Assembly: GCF_900184895.1 (NCBI RefSeq)
Contig: NZ_FXZK01000010.1
Span: 1-64,000, forward strand
Source of the DNA: Flavimaricola marinus
GTDB taxonomy: Bacteria; Pseudomonadota; Alphaproteobacteria; Rhodobacterales; Rhodobacteraceae
Direction of reading: 5' to 3'
Length of the DNA stretch: 64,000 nt
Made by a program: the position numbers and the translations under genes. Below are positions 53,211 through 61,950 of this stretch, one piece after another (positions within the stretch are counted from its first letter, which is position 1; every line of letters starts with the position of its first letter). The notes beneath the pieces are model-generated. The model ran no database searches. It had not been told where the DNA came from and saw only the letters and a list, made by a program, of their open reading frames with translations.

Positions 53211-53567
53211 TCAGTCTGCCTGTGGAACCAGCGGCGTCGCGTCGCCGCCCGTCGGTGGCAACAGGGCATCACCCAGATCGGGCAGCGCCGGGGCTGCCGG
53301 GGCAGGGGCATCGGTGATCCGGTCGACCACGGAGGCGCCGGCCGATTGTTCTGCTGCGATGATGGTGAGCGCGATCGAGGTGCAGATGAAGGCAATGGCG
53401 AGGATCCACGTCACCTTGCCCAGCGCCGTCGCCGCCGAGCGGCCCGAGACGACACCGCCGCCACCGCCGCCCATACCAAGCCCGCCGCCTTCCGACCGCT
53501 GCAAGAGCACCACGCCAATCAGCGAGAGCGCGAGGATCAGGTGAACGATCAGAACGACATTTTCCAT
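53211..53567 (-). CDS. secG: Preprotein translocase subunit SecG
   Basis: A 118-residue inner-membrane protein with two helices (about 4-22 and 52-71) around the conserved loop LLQRSEGGGLGMGGGGGGVVSG. The glycine-rich segment is the SecG signature. The C-terminal tail is alanine/proline-rich. It associates with SecYE in protein export. It is divergent from the lipoprotein gene at 53706 and upstream of pyrG. Confidence 0.95.
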   Translation of the reverse strand: MENVVLIVHLILALSLIGVVLLQRSEGGGLGMGGGGGGVVSGRSAATALGKVTWILAIAFICTSIALTIIAAEQSAGASVVDRITDAPAPAAPALPDLGDALLPPTGGDATPLVPQAD

Positions 53568-53705
53568 CAGGTGCGGCCTTTGGTTTGCGACTGGGAGTAT
53601 CTAGAAGCTGGATCGCGCCGACGCAACCCAGTTCTCGTTAGACTTTGCACCGGGCGCTCACTAGAATCACGCGGTGGGATGATACATCGAGTGGGGATTT
53701 CAATT

Positions 53706-54404
53706 ATGTCGCGTGTTCTAGGCCTGAGCCTCGGTTTCGGCTCGATCGCTTTGGTCGCTGGCTGCACCTCCGGAGCCGGCCTCGCCGGCGATCCGGGGGC
53801 GATTGCGGTGGCGCAAGACCTCAACCCCGTGTTGTCCGTGCTCTCTGACGACACCATCAAGGATCTGACGCAGGATCAGGTGCCGTCGGGATTTGCCAAC
53901 TATGGTGGCGGCGTGCTGATCCTCGGCGAGGTGCTGGGCCCGCTCGACGCGCCGCAGACGACCGGGGTCTCGGGCAGTCTCAACGCAACGGTCACCTTCG
54001 ACGACGCCCAGACAGACGTGACCATCGGCGACCTGTCCTATTTCCAGTTGACCAGCGAAGCATCGCAGGATCAGACGCTCAGCCAGATCGACGGCAGCGA
54101 TGTCACCCTCGTCTCGCCGGTGCAGGGCGGGTTTTCCGGGTCGGGCGACGTGCAGCTCGTCCCCGATGACGACGAGGTGCCGACCTTCGATTTGAACGGC
54201 TCGATGACCGGGACCAACCTCGCAGGGGACGTGTTCAACGTCTCCGGGCCGGTGACCGTGACGGCGGCCATCGGGGCGGAACCCTCCGGCGACACCGTCT
54301 TCGTGCTGCTCGGCGGCAGCGAACTGGATTCGCCGCACACCGCGACGATCAACGGCGCGCCCAGCGATCCGTTCCTCGCGCTGATCGGCGTCGGTACGGA
54401 ATAG
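53706..54404 (+). CDS. Acidic lipoprotein, beta-rich
   Basis: A 232-residue lipoprotein with a lipobox LVAGC (C20). The mature part is acidic and beta-rich with alternating glycine/threonine/aspartate strands (GVSGSLNATVTFDDAQTDVT; FDLNGSMTGTNLAGDVFNVS). I do not recognise a family. The pattern resembles surface or periplasmic lipoproteins with small barrels, but no decisive motif is present. An in-frame ATG at 53679 would add nine residues; the ATG at 53706 places the signal correctly. It is alone on the plus strand. Confidence 0.7.
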   Translation: MSRVLGLSLGFGSIALVAGCTSGAGLAGDPGAIAVAQDLNPVLSVLSDDTIKDLTQDQVPSGFANYGGGVLILGEVLGPLDAPQTTGVSGSLNATVTFDDAQTDVTIGDLSYFQLTSEASQDQTLSQIDGSDVTLVSPVQGGFSGSGDVQLVPDDDEVPTFDLNGSMTGTNLAGDVFNVSGPVTVTAAIGAEPSGDTVFVLLGGSELDSPHTATINGAPSDPFLALIGVGTE

Positions 54405-54455
54405 CGCGACAGGCCGGATGCGGCGGCACTAGGCCATCGCACCCGGCCGTGAGCG

Positions 54456-54851
54456 TCAGGGATCGTTGTCGTCCACTTCCAGCTGACCCGATAGGCGACG
54501 GAACAGGATGCTCCAATACATGCCCACGGCCAGAACGAGGCTCAGCGCGAACAGCGCCAGCCAGGTGTTGAGCGACGGATTGGCGAGGCTGATCACGCCC
54601 CGGTCGACGAGAACCCAGACGATGGCGCCGACGATGGCCAGCACCAGCAACATCCCGAACATCCCGATCGAACGCAGGGTCGCCGTCATATACACGATAT
54701 AGGACACGGCGAGGATCAGCCCGCCCAGCACCACCAACGGCAATTGCGCGTCGAAATTCGCCAAGGCCCAATCGACATAGTTGAACTCGGTCGGGTTGTA
54801 GGTCGCGGCCAAGAGCACGAAGGCAAAGACCCAGCGCAGCAGAAATCCCAT
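54456..54851 (-). CDS. DUF6524-type small membrane protein
   Basis: A 131-residue protein with four predicted helices, starting MGFLLRWVFAFVLLAATYNP, then TEFNYVDWALANFDAQLPLV. This opening (RWxFAFxLLAxTYNPTEFNY) is one I associate with DUF6524 proteins in Rhodobacterales; function unknown. A short acidic C terminus (LEVDDNDP) faces the cytosol. The longer frame to 55001 lacks a ribosome binding site. Divergent from purA. Confidence 0.78.
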   Translation of the reverse strand: MGFLLRWVFAFVLLAATYNPTEFNYVDWALANFDAQLPLVVLGGLILAVSYIVYMTATLRSIGMFGMLLVLAIVGAIVWVLVDRGVISLANPSLNTWLALFALSLVLAVGMYWSILFRRLSGQLEVDDNDP

Positions 54852-54994
54852 CGGGTTGATCCTCTTGTTTTGTTGCGGCGCACCATGGCGGGCCGGGGCG
54901 GGGCTGTCCAGCGGTGGCGGGGATGCAATATGCGGTTTCGCCCGCCGCGTGGCAGCGATATAGGAGGCGTCGAAAACTCTCCGAGGGGACAGAT

Positions 54995-56287
54995 ATGGCA
55001 AACGTGGTGGTCGTGGGCGCTCAGTGGGGCGACGAAGGCAAAGGCAAGATCGTTGACTGGCTGAGCGAACGGGCCGATGTCATCGCCCGGTTTCAGGGCG
55101 GTCACAACGCGGGCCACACGCTGGTCGTCGAAGGGGTCACCTACAAATTGCACGCGCTGCCCTCGGGCGTGGTGCGCGGGGGCAAGCTGTCGGTGATCGG
55201 CAACGGGGTCGTGCTCGACCCGTGGCACCTGATGAACGAGATCGAGACGATCCGCGCCCAGGGCGTGACGATCAGCCCCGAAACGCTGATGATCGCCGAG
55301 AACACGCCGCTGATCCTGCCGTTCCACGGCGAGCTCGACCGGGCGCGGGAAAGCCAGAACTCCGTCGCCAAGATCGGCACCACCGGGCGGGGCATCGGCC
55401 CGGCCTATGAGGACAAGGTCGGCCGCCGGGTCATCCGGGTCGCCGATCTGGCCGACGACGCCACGCTGGAATTGCGGGTCGACCGGGCGCTGGTGCACCA
55501 CAATGCGCTGCGCAACGGGCTGGGGCTGACGCCCATCGACCGGGACGGGCTCTTGGCACAACTCCGCGAGATCGCGCCGAAGGTGCTGGAATACGCGGCC
55601 CCGGTCTGGAAAGTGCTCGACGAAAAGCGCAAGGCCGGCAAGCGGATCCTGTTCGAAGGGGCGCAGGGCGCGCTTCTCGACATCGACTTCGGCACCTATC
55701 CCTTCGTGACCTCCTCCAACGTGATCGCGGGGCAGGCGGCCACCGGCACCGGGATCGGTCCGGGGGCGATCGATTTCGTTCTGGGCATCGTCAAGGCCTA
55801 TACCACCCGCGTCGGCGAAGGGCCGTTCCCGACCGAACTGCTCGACGAGGACGGGCAGCGGCTGGGCGAGCGGGGCCACGAATTCGGCACCACCACCGGG
55901 CGCAAGCGGCGCTGCGGCTGGTTCGACGCCACGCTGGTGCGGCAGACCTGCGTGACGTCCGGCGTGACCGGCATCGCGCTGACCAAGCTCGATGTGCTCG
56001 ACGGCTTCGAGACGCTCAAGATCTGCACCGGCTACGAACTCGACGGCGAAGTGCTCGACTATCTGCCCACCGCCGCCGACCGTCAGGCGCGTTGCGTGCC
56101 GGTCTACGAGGAAATGCCGGGCTGGTCGGAATCGACCGAAGGGGCACGGTCCTGGGCCGATCTGCCCGCCGAGGCGATCAAATACGTGCGCCGGGTCGAA
56201 GAGTTGATCGGCGCGCCCGTCGCCCTACTCTCTACCTCGCCCAAGCGCGAGGACACGATCCTCGTGCGCGACCCGTTCGCCGACTGA
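54995..56287 (+). CDS. purA: Adenylosuccinate synthetase
   Basis: A 430-residue enzyme joining IMP and aspartate with GTP in the committed step to AMP. The phosphate-binding loop is [14 protein letters not shown] at about 10-23, [12 protein letters not shown] follows, and [12 protein letters not shown] and [15 protein letters not shown] are further family signatures. GAGGGGAC precedes the ATG at 54995. DUF2842 follows after 9 nt and is probably co-transcribed. Confidence 0.98.
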   Translation: MANVVVVGAQWGDEGKGKIVDWLSERADVIARFQGGHNAGHTLVVEGVTYKLHALPSGVVRGGKLSVIGNGVVLDPWHLMNEIETIRAQGVTISPETLMIAENTPLILPFHGELDRARESQNSVAKIGTTGRGIGPAYEDKVGRRVIRVADLADDATLELRVDRALVHHNALRNGLGLTPIDRDGLLAQLREIAPKVLEYAAPVWKVLDEKRKAGKRILFEGAQGALLDIDFGTYPFVTSSNVIAGQAATGTGIGPGAIDFVLGIVKAYTTRVGEGPFPTELLDEDGQRLGERGHEFGTTTGRKRRCGWFDATLVRQTCVTSGVTGIALTKLDVLDGFETLKICTGYELDGEVLDYLPTAADRQARCVPVYEEMPGWSESTEGARSWADLPAEAIKYVRRVEELIGAPVALLSTSPKREDTILVRDPFAD

Positions 56288-56296
56288 GGAGTGCCC

Positions 56297-56536
56297 ATGG
56301 CGCTGAGCCACAAAGCCAAGAAACGCTGGTCCCTGCTGATCCTGTTGGTGGGGATTCCACTCTATGTGCTGGTGGTCATGGGGGTCATGGGCTTTGTCTA
56401 TGACACCTACGGGCAACCGCCGTTCCTTGTGGAACTGGCGATCTACGTGGGGCTGGGTGTGCTCTGGGCGATCCCGCTCAAGCGGGTGTTCATGGGGGTC
56501 GGGCAGGCGGATCCGAACGATCCGCCGCAGGACTGA
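56297..56536 (+). CDS. DUF2842 family small membrane protein
   Basis: A 79-residue protein with two helices (LLILLVGIPLYVLVVMGVMG; LAIYVGLGVLWAIPLKRV) and the C-terminal GVGQADPND end that defines DUF2842, common downstream of purA in alphaproteobacteria. Function unknown. The ATG at 56297 has GAGGAG 5 nt upstream; a GTG at 56291 is less likely. Confidence 0.88.
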   Translation: MALSHKAKKRWSLLILLVGIPLYVLVVMGVMGFVYDTYGQPPFLVELAIYVGLGVLWAIPLKRVFMGVGQADPNDPPQD

Positions 56537-56544
56537 CCGGCGAA

Positions 56545-57396
56545 CTACGCCTCCACGGGTATCCACAATTCGACCGGGCCGCTGCCGGTCTTGGGATCGA
56601 AACGTGCGTCATAGACCTCCAGCTCAGGGGCCGCGCGGGCGCTGAGCCCCGCCTTGGCCAAGCCGGTGTCGAAAATCGCCTGCATGGTCTGGTGCATCTC
56701 GCTGACATGCCCGTCATGGAGCCAGACCGCATAACGGCCCTCCGGCACCTTGAGCCGTGTCATCCCCTCCGGCACATCGGCGCCATGCGCGGTGGCAAAG
56801 CCCGCGATATAGCGAAACCCGTCTCCGCCGGTGGTGTCATAACTGATGCCAAAGGCGCAGGGCTCGGTCGGGGAAAGCTCGTCCTCTCGGGCGTTGAGCA
56901 CGCTCCACAGGGCCGGGATCGTCGGGATGGTGCCAAACGTGAAACGGTCGGCCATGCCCGTGACCTCGAAACCGGGGCGGGAGTCGAGGCGCGGGGCGGG
57001 CAGGGCTTTTGCGGGTTGGGTCGACATGATGAAAGGCTCCGTCAGGGGAAGGGTGGCCAGGGGCGTGCCACGGCGCAAGGCCGACGGCTGACACCCGAAG
57101 GCCGAGGTGAACGCACGGGTGAAGGCCTCGTGCGAGTTATAGCCCGCGTCGAGGGCGACTTGGAGAATGTCGTCCGGTGTCGCGGCCAGACGTCTGGCCG
57201 CCTTGGTCAGGGTGCGGGCGCGAAGGTGGGCCATCGGTGACTGACCCGTCGCAAGGCGCATCGCCCGGATCAAATGGGCCGGGCTGACACCGCATCGTTT
57301 CGCCAATTGCTCCAGCGTCGGCGCCGGATCACGCGCGGATTCGATGTGCCACAGTGCTGTGACGATCAGAGAGGGAGGGCGAAACGGCTCTGTCAT
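56545..57396 (-). CDS. AraC-type HTH with a GyrI-like effector domain
   Basis: A 283-residue regulator. Residues about 1-100 hold the AraC HTH pair (LEQLAKRCGVSPAHLIRAMR; TKAARRLAATPDDILQVALD; AGYNSHEAFTRAFTSAFGCQ), here at the N terminus. The second part (about 125-283) is a GyrI/Bacterial effector-binding domain (DRFTFGTIPTIPALWSVLN; YAVWLHDGHVSEMHQTMQAI). This is the Rob/SoxS-like arrangement reversed; the ligand is unknown. The ATG at 57396 is the internal one; the N-terminal 36 residues of the longer frame look non-coding. Divergent from nothing, it converges with DUF2842. Confidence 0.85.
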   Translation of the reverse strand: MTEPFRPPSLIVTALWHIESARDPAPTLEQLAKRCGVSPAHLIRAMRLATGQSPMAHLRARTLTKAARRLAATPDDILQVALDAGYNSHEAFTRAFTSAFGCQPSALRRGTPLATLPLTEPFIMSTQPAKALPAPRLDSRPGFEVTGMADRFTFGTIPTIPALWSVLNAREDELSPTEPCAFGISYDTTGGDGFRYIAGFATAHGADVPEGMTRLKVPEGRYAVWLHDGHVSEMHQTMQAIFDTGLAKAGLSARAAPELEVYDARFDPKTGSGPVELWIPVEA

Positions 57397-57509
57397 GGGA
57401 CCGAAACTGGCACAGCGCCGGACGCAGCGCTTGATCGAAATTGATCGGGCCCGCAATTCTTTCGATTTCCAGCCCAATCGCCCCTCTAGCGGGCGTCTTC
57501 CCAAACGGA

Positions 57510-57536
57510 AAACGGGCTCCCGATGGGAGCCCGTTT
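57510..57536. terminator. Perfect 12-bp hairpin terminator
   Basis: AAACGGGCTCCC and GGGAGCCCGTTT surround a 3-nt loop. It lies 23 nt past the stop codon of the 839-residue gene and upstream of the AraC gene, both minus strand, so it should terminate the former. TTTTCC follows on the minus strand. Confidence 0.85.
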
Positions 57537-57558
57537 GCGTCTTTGCTGTGGCGCAGGC

Positions 57559-60078
57559 TCAGCCTGCGCGGCGCTCCGGGTGGAACCGGGTCTCGTCCGA
57601 GATCTGGAACCGCCCGTTGCGGACCTTCTGGATGCGGCCTTCGCGCAGCAGCGTGCCGAAGGACCGCAGCCCGTCTTCGCGGCTGAACTCGTCCGATGTC
57701 TCGCGGACCTTGTTGATCAGCTGCGGGCGGGAGAAATCCTCGGACCCTTCGACAAAGGCGGTGTAGGCTGCCGCCGCTTCGAGAAGGTCGCCCAGCGAAT
57801 GCGCGCCCATCTCTTCTGCGAAATCCGCAAAGGAACCGGCCTTGGCCGCAGCTTCGGCGGTGGCGGCTGCCGGGGCGGCAGGCTCGATGGCGACGCGGCG
57901 CGGCCGGACCGGAGCGACCGGCGCTTTCGGCGCGGCCTCGGCGGCGGGCATGTCGACCCGCTGTGCGGCGACCAGCTTGAGCGGTGCGGCGCGGGGCCGC
58001 TCGGTCCGGGCAGGGGCCGCCTGCGGACGGGAGGGGCGCACGACATCGCGCAGATCCTTGCGGAAGGCGTTCTCGACTTCGCCGTCGTCCTCGTCGGTTT
58101 CGCCCAGGCTGCGGGCGGCTTCCTTGGCGGCGACAGCGGCCTTGAGCTGGGCGATCGCCTCGCGGCGACGGTTCGAATCCGGCTCGTTCAGTTGCGCGTC
58201 GGCCTTGGACATGATCCGCGAAACGGCGGCCTCGTCCTCGTCCGGGCCGCTGAGCATCTGCACACGGCGGACGCGGCGCGGTGCCTGTTCGCTGGTTTCG
58301 GCCATCGCCACCGGCTCGTCTGCCGCCTCGGCTTCGGCGTCGGTGCTGACCTCTGCGGTTTCGGCGTCGTGGTCGGCAGCGGTATCGGCTGCCTCATCCG
58401 CGTCGGCCTCATCCGCATCGGCGGCGCCGTAGTTCTCTGCGATCTCCTCGGGTTGCACGGCCTCTTTTGCCAGACCCATTTCGCGCTCGACGGCAGCCAG
58501 TTCGGCCATCAGCTCGGCTTCGTCCTCGGCGGAGAGGTCCGAGGCTTCGTCGGCAGCCTCGTCCGCCATCGGCGCATCAAGCGTCTCGAGGTCGGCCAGG
58601 TCCTCTTCCGAGGCGATCTCGTCTTCCGGGCCAAAGGGCGTGTCCTCGGCGGAAACCTCGTCGAGCGGTGCCTCGTCGGACGCCACTTCCGCTGCGAACT
58701 CGTCGTCCGTCAGGGCATCGACATCGTCCTGCGCCGTGTCGTCGGACAGCGCGTCAGCCTCGTCCTCGTCCTCGTCCTGTGCGGAGAGGTCGACTTCGTC
58801 TGCCGCATAGGCGTCGATGGCGGGGTCTTCGGCGTCGAATACCGGGCTGTTTGACAGGGGCAGTGCGGCGCTGTCGTCTGCGTCGGCACCTGCGGCCGCA
58901 TCGTCGGCTGCCGGGGCTTCGACCTCCGCGTCCAGCTGCCCACGGGCCACGGCGCGATCGAAATCGGCGCGGCGCATCTTGATGACGCGGGCGCGAACCG
59001 GTGCGGCCTTGGTCTCTGCATCCGAAGCCTGTGCATCCGAAGCCTGTGCATCGGTGGTCTGTGCATCTGTGGTCGCTGCCTCGTCGGACACGGCTTCGGC
59101 GGCTTGATCCTCGGCTGCGTCCTGCGTGCTCTCGTCAGAGGCGGCGGCGTCCTGTGCCGGCGCGTCGGCCATGCCACGGGTCAGGGCGGCAATCGCGGCG
59201 CGGTTGGCAACGGAGGGCATGGCGGGCATGTCGTCCTCTGCCGCCAGATCGCTGACCGACGGGGCGCTGGCCTGCTTGCTGACCACGGCGCGGATGCGTT
59301 GCAGTTTCGCGGCGACGCTGTCGGCATCGGGATGAGCGGGAACCTCGACCTTCGGGGCCGCGACAGGGGCCGGCTTTGGCGCATGCTCCACATAGACCTG
59401 CCGGGGGGCGGGGCGCGTGGCCGCAGGCGGCATCGCAACGGGGGCTTCCGGTTCGGCCGGGGCGTCGGCATCGCTCAGGAAGATGTCATCGTCGTCCAGC
59501 TCGGCGTCTTGGGCGGAAGCGGCCTCGGAATAGGTCTCCTCGTAGTCGTCCTCGTCCTCGTAGTCGTCGGCACTGGCGTCGGCATAAAAGCCGTCGTCGA
59601 TGTCCTCGTCGGCAGAGGCATCGGCGGGCGCCGAAGCGACCGGCTCCGAAACCGCGAGCAGCGGGGAAGCCTCGGCCTCCGTTTCGGAGCCGGGAGTGGC
59701 TTCGGCCACGTCGGCCTCGGGATTGGCGGCAGCGTCCTCCCGGGCAGCATCGGTTTGGGCGGAAACCGGATCGGCAGGTGCCTCGGCCGGCGGATCAGAC
59801 ACGCGCCCGGCGTCGGGCAGGGCCTGACTGGCGCGCAGCACGATATCGGTGCCGTCGGTGCGGGCATCGACCCTGCGGGCAATCTCGCGCTCTGCGATTC
59901 GGGCCAGCATCTCCGCATCCGGGGTCGGTGGTTCGGCGCCGAAGTATCGGTCGTCCGCCGCCAGATCGCGGAAATACTCCGCAATCGCTTTCATCGTCGA
60001 AAAGGAATCATCGAACCCCTCGAGGGTGCACGAAAACGTTCCATATGAGACGGTGAGAATCTTACTCGTTCCAACCAT
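57559..60078 (-). CDS. Large acidic low-complexity protein with conserved ends
   Basis: I do not recognise a function for this 839-residue protein. Residues 1-75 form a folded-looking head (KILTVSYGTFSCTLEGFDDS; MKAIAEYFRDLAADDRYFGA). About 80-650 are extremely rich in Asp, Glu and Ala with few hydrophobic residues, including a four-unit 15-bp tandem repeat (TTDAQ/ASDAQ-type). A basic stretch near 600-740 (RVRRVQM; RRREAIAQLKAAVAAKEAAR; VRPRRVAIEP) leads to a folded C-terminal domain at about 745-839 (FADFAEEMGAHSLGDLLEAA; LRSFGTLLREGRIQKVRNG). No signal or membrane segment. It is probably disordered in the middle, linking two domains. It starts at 60078, 146 nt from the divergent thiN-type gene. 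Confidence 0.8.
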   Translation of the reverse strand: MVGTSKILTVSYGTFSCTLEGFDDSFSTMKAIAEYFRDLAADDRYFGAEPPTPDAEMLARIAEREIARRVDARTDGTDIVLRASQALPDAGRVSDPPAEAPADPVSAQTDAAREDAAANPEADVAEATPGSETEAEASPLLAVSEPVASAPADASADEDIDDGFYADASADDYEDEDDYEETYSEAASAQDAELDDDDIFLSDADAPAEPEAPVAMPPAATRPAPRQVYVEHAPKPAPVAAPKVEVPAHPDADSVAAKLQRIRAVVSKQASAPSVSDLAAEDDMPAMPSVANRAAIAALTRGMADAPAQDAAASDESTQDAAEDQAAEAVSDEAATTDAQTTDAQASDAQASDAETKAAPVRARVIKMRRADFDRAVARGQLDAEVEAPAADDAAAGADADDSAALPLSNSPVFDAEDPAIDAYAADEVDLSAQDEDEDEADALSDDTAQDDVDALTDDEFAAEVASDEAPLDEVSAEDTPFGPEDEIASEEDLADLETLDAPMADEAADEASDLSAEDEAELMAELAAVEREMGLAKEAVQPEEIAENYGAADADEADADEAADTAADHDAETAEVSTDAEAEAADEPVAMAETSEQAPRRVRRVQMLSGPDEDEAAVSRIMSKADAQLNEPDSNRRREAIAQLKAAVAAKEAARSLGETDEDDGEVENAFRKDLRDVVRPSRPQAAPARTERPRAAPLKLVAAQRVDMPAAEAAPKAPVAPVRPRRVAIEPAAPAAATAEAAAKAGSFADFAEEMGAHSLGDLLEAAAAYTAFVEGSEDFSRPQLINKVRETSDEFSREDGLRSFGTLLREGRIQKVRNGRFQISDETRFHPERRAG
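59012..59071 (-). repeat. Four 15-bp tandem repeats in the acidic gene
   Basis: Four units of 15 bp built on (g)cctgtgcatccgaa-like sequence encode repeats of the type TTDAQ/ASDAQ. They keep the reading frame and fall in the disordered acidic region, suggesting replication-slippage length variation. Confidence 0.75.
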
Positions 60079-60224
60079 GTTTCTGCTCGCTTCTTTCCAA
60101 TCCCAGCAACACTGTGTTTACCATCCATTGGTTCGCAAACCGGAACAGGATCAGGTTATTGGAGGTATTATTTCGTGACCCTTTTAGGGCATGTTTCCAA
60201 TTCGAGGCATAATCGGGCACCCCT

Positions 60225-60911
60225 ATGACAATTGTTTCCAGAAATACGCCAGTGACGCTGGTAGGTGGATCTCAACTTAGCGACAATGACCTTACCATAG
60301 CCTTAAGTCTCGCCCCAACCCTAGTTGCGGCCGATGGCGGTGCTCAGACGGTTCTGGCCGCGGGGCTTCGGCCCGTCGCGGTGATCGGCGACATGGACAG
60401 CATCAGCGACGCCGCGCGAGAGGCCTTCGCCGATTTGCTCCACCCGGTGCCCGAACAGGAGACCACCGATTTCGACAAGGCGCTGCGTCACATCGCGGCA
60501 CCGCTGGTCATCGCGCTCGGGGTGATGGGCGGTCGGCTCGATCACGAACTGGCGATGCTCAACGGTCTGGTCTGTCGGCCGGGGCAGAGGTGCGTGGCGC
60601 TCGGGGCCGGGAACGTGGTGTTCCTCTGCCCGCCGACGGTGCATCTCGACCTCGCCGCGGGGACACCGGTCTCGCTGTTTCCGATGGGGCCGGTGCAGAT
60701 GCGGTCCGAGGGGCTGGAATGGCCGACCGACGGGCTGCACTTCGCCCCCTCCGGTCGGATCGGCACGTCGAACGCGGCCAGGGGGGCGGTCCGGCTCCGG
60801 CCCGACGGCCCCGGAATGCTGGTCATCCTGCCGCGGGAAGAGCTCGCAGAGGTCGTCAGGGCGCTACAGGCGCCGGAAGCTTGCGAGACATGGCCCGCTC
60901 GCGGTGGATGA
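60225..60911 (+). CDS. thiN: Thiamine pyrophosphokinase
   Basis: A 228-residue enzyme that makes thiamine diphosphate from thiamine and ATP. Landmarks are LVAADGGAQTVLAAGLRPVA and VIGDMDSI with the catalytic aspartates, followed by QETTDFDKALRHI; the C-terminal half is the beta-sandwich thiamine-binding domain. The region upstream (60079-60224) is AT-rich and shows no TPP riboswitch elements I can recognise. The 3' end overlaps the convergent DMT gene by 56 nt. Symbol thiN used by family; tpk is an alternative name. Confidence 0.93.
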   Translation: MTIVSRNTPVTLVGGSQLSDNDLTIALSLAPTLVAADGGAQTVLAAGLRPVAVIGDMDSISDAAREAFADLLHPVPEQETTDFDKALRHIAAPLVIALGVMGGRLDHELAMLNGLVCRPGQRCVALGAGNVVFLCPPTVHLDLAAGTPVSLFPMGPVQMRSEGLEWPTDGLHFAPSGRIGTSNAARGAVRLRPDGPGMLVILPREELAEVVRALQAPEACETWPARGG

Positions 60912-61779
60912 TATAGAGGCCCGAGGCGATGGTGATCGCGATGCCAAGAGCGGCCAGACCGTTGGGCAGCGCCTGAAAGACCAGCCATCCGATCAGGGTG
61001 CTGAACGGGATCTCCAGATATTGCATCGGGGCGAGCGTGGCCGAAGGGGCAAAGCGCAGCGACCAGGTCATGAACAGATGTGCCCCGCAGCCCAACAGCC
61101 CCATCGCCGCCAAGAGCCACAGGGTGCCCGCGTCGAGCTCAGGCACCGCCGCCAAGGGGGCGCCGGGCCATAGCAGAAGGGCAGGGACAAGCAGGACAAT
61201 CGCCTGAGCGCCGCTGATAGCCTGCAAGGCGATCGGATCGAACTGTCGGGCGACGACCCGGGTCACCAGCATGAAGAGGGCAAAGACGATCGCCACGCCA
61301 AGGGGAAGCAGGGCCGGCCAACCCACTTGGGCGAAGTTGGGCTGAATGACGAGCAAGGTCCCGACAAAGCCGACGGCGCAGGCGGCAAGGCGATGCGGAC
61401 CGACATCCTCGGCCAGCACGAACTTGCCCAGCAGCAGCATGATGAAGGGCATCACAAAGGCGATGGCCACGGCATCGGCCAGCGGCAAATACTGCAACGC
61501 ACTGAACATCAGGCCCATGCCGGCCATATGAAGCAACGTGCGCAGGGCGAGCAGGGCAAACACCCGGGGCGTGCAGCGGACCGACATGCGTGTGACGATC
61601 ACGATGGGAAGCAGCAGGACAAGCTGCGCCGCGAAGCGCACCAGAACCAGCACCGAAATCGGAACCGTGCCGCCCAATAGCTTGGCCAAGGCATCGCCCA
61701 ACGGGGCCAAAATGCAAAACCCAAGCATCAGGGCAATGCCCAGCATCGGGCGATCGAGGGTCGTATCTGGCTTTACCAT
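60856..61779 (-). CDS. DMT family (EamA) transporter
   Basis: A 307-residue membrane protein with ten helices in two EamA halves (LGIALMLGFCILAPLGDALA; AVGFVGTLLVIQPNFAQVGW; ATLAPMQYLEIPFSTLIGWL). It probably exports metabolites; substrate unknown. Its 3' end overlaps thiN by 56 nt, the longest convergent overlap in the window. A subtype 2 repeat copy lies upstream, in 61780-61950. Confidence 0.9.
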   Translation of the reverse strand: MVKPDTTLDRPMLGIALMLGFCILAPLGDALAKLLGGTVPISVLVLVRFAAQLVLLLPIVIVTRMSVRCTPRVFALLALRTLLHMAGMGLMFSALQYLPLADAVAIAFVMPFIMLLLGKFVLAEDVGPHRLAACAVGFVGTLLVIQPNFAQVGWPALLPLGVAIVFALFMLVTRVVARQFDPIALQAISGAQAIVLLVPALLLWPGAPLAAVPELDAGTLWLLAAMGLLGCGAHLFMTWSLRFAPSATLAPMQYLEIPFSTLIGWLVFQALPNGLAALGIAITIASGLYIIHRERAMSRKLPAPVAP

Positions 61780-61869
61780 CCGGTCACCCTAGAACCGGCT
61801 CCGACGCGCGGCAAGTGGCCTCACAGACCCCCGAAATCGCACCCCGAGAACGAGGGCGCAGCACCCATC

Positions 61870-61907
61870 TTCTTTGGGTCGAAAATATCCCCGCCGGAGG
61901 CATCCGA
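61870..61907 (+). repeat. Dispersed intergenic repeat, subtype 2, copy f
   Basis: CTTCTTTGGGTCGAAAATATCC then CCGCCGGAGGCATCCG, matching copies a and e in its first half and b-d in its second. It lies between the L-serine dehydratase stop and the DMT gene start, antisense to both. Confidence 0.75.
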
Positions 61908-61950
61908 CAGGGGCCAGACCCGCCTCGGGCGGGCAGGAGCGCCCCGCACC

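Noticed and set aside
58170-58180. GGTTCGAATCC resembling a tRNA T-arm.
   Set aside because: No matching acceptor stem or anticodon arm; the sequence encodes DSNRR in the acidic protein on the minus strand.
59012-59071. Possible CRISPR-like repeats.
   Set aside because: Units are only 15 bp, contiguous without spacers, and lie in a coding frame.
60079-60224. Possible TPP riboswitch upstream of thiN.
   Set aside because: No thi-box motif (CTGAGA...ACCTGA-like) was found; region is simply AT-rich.
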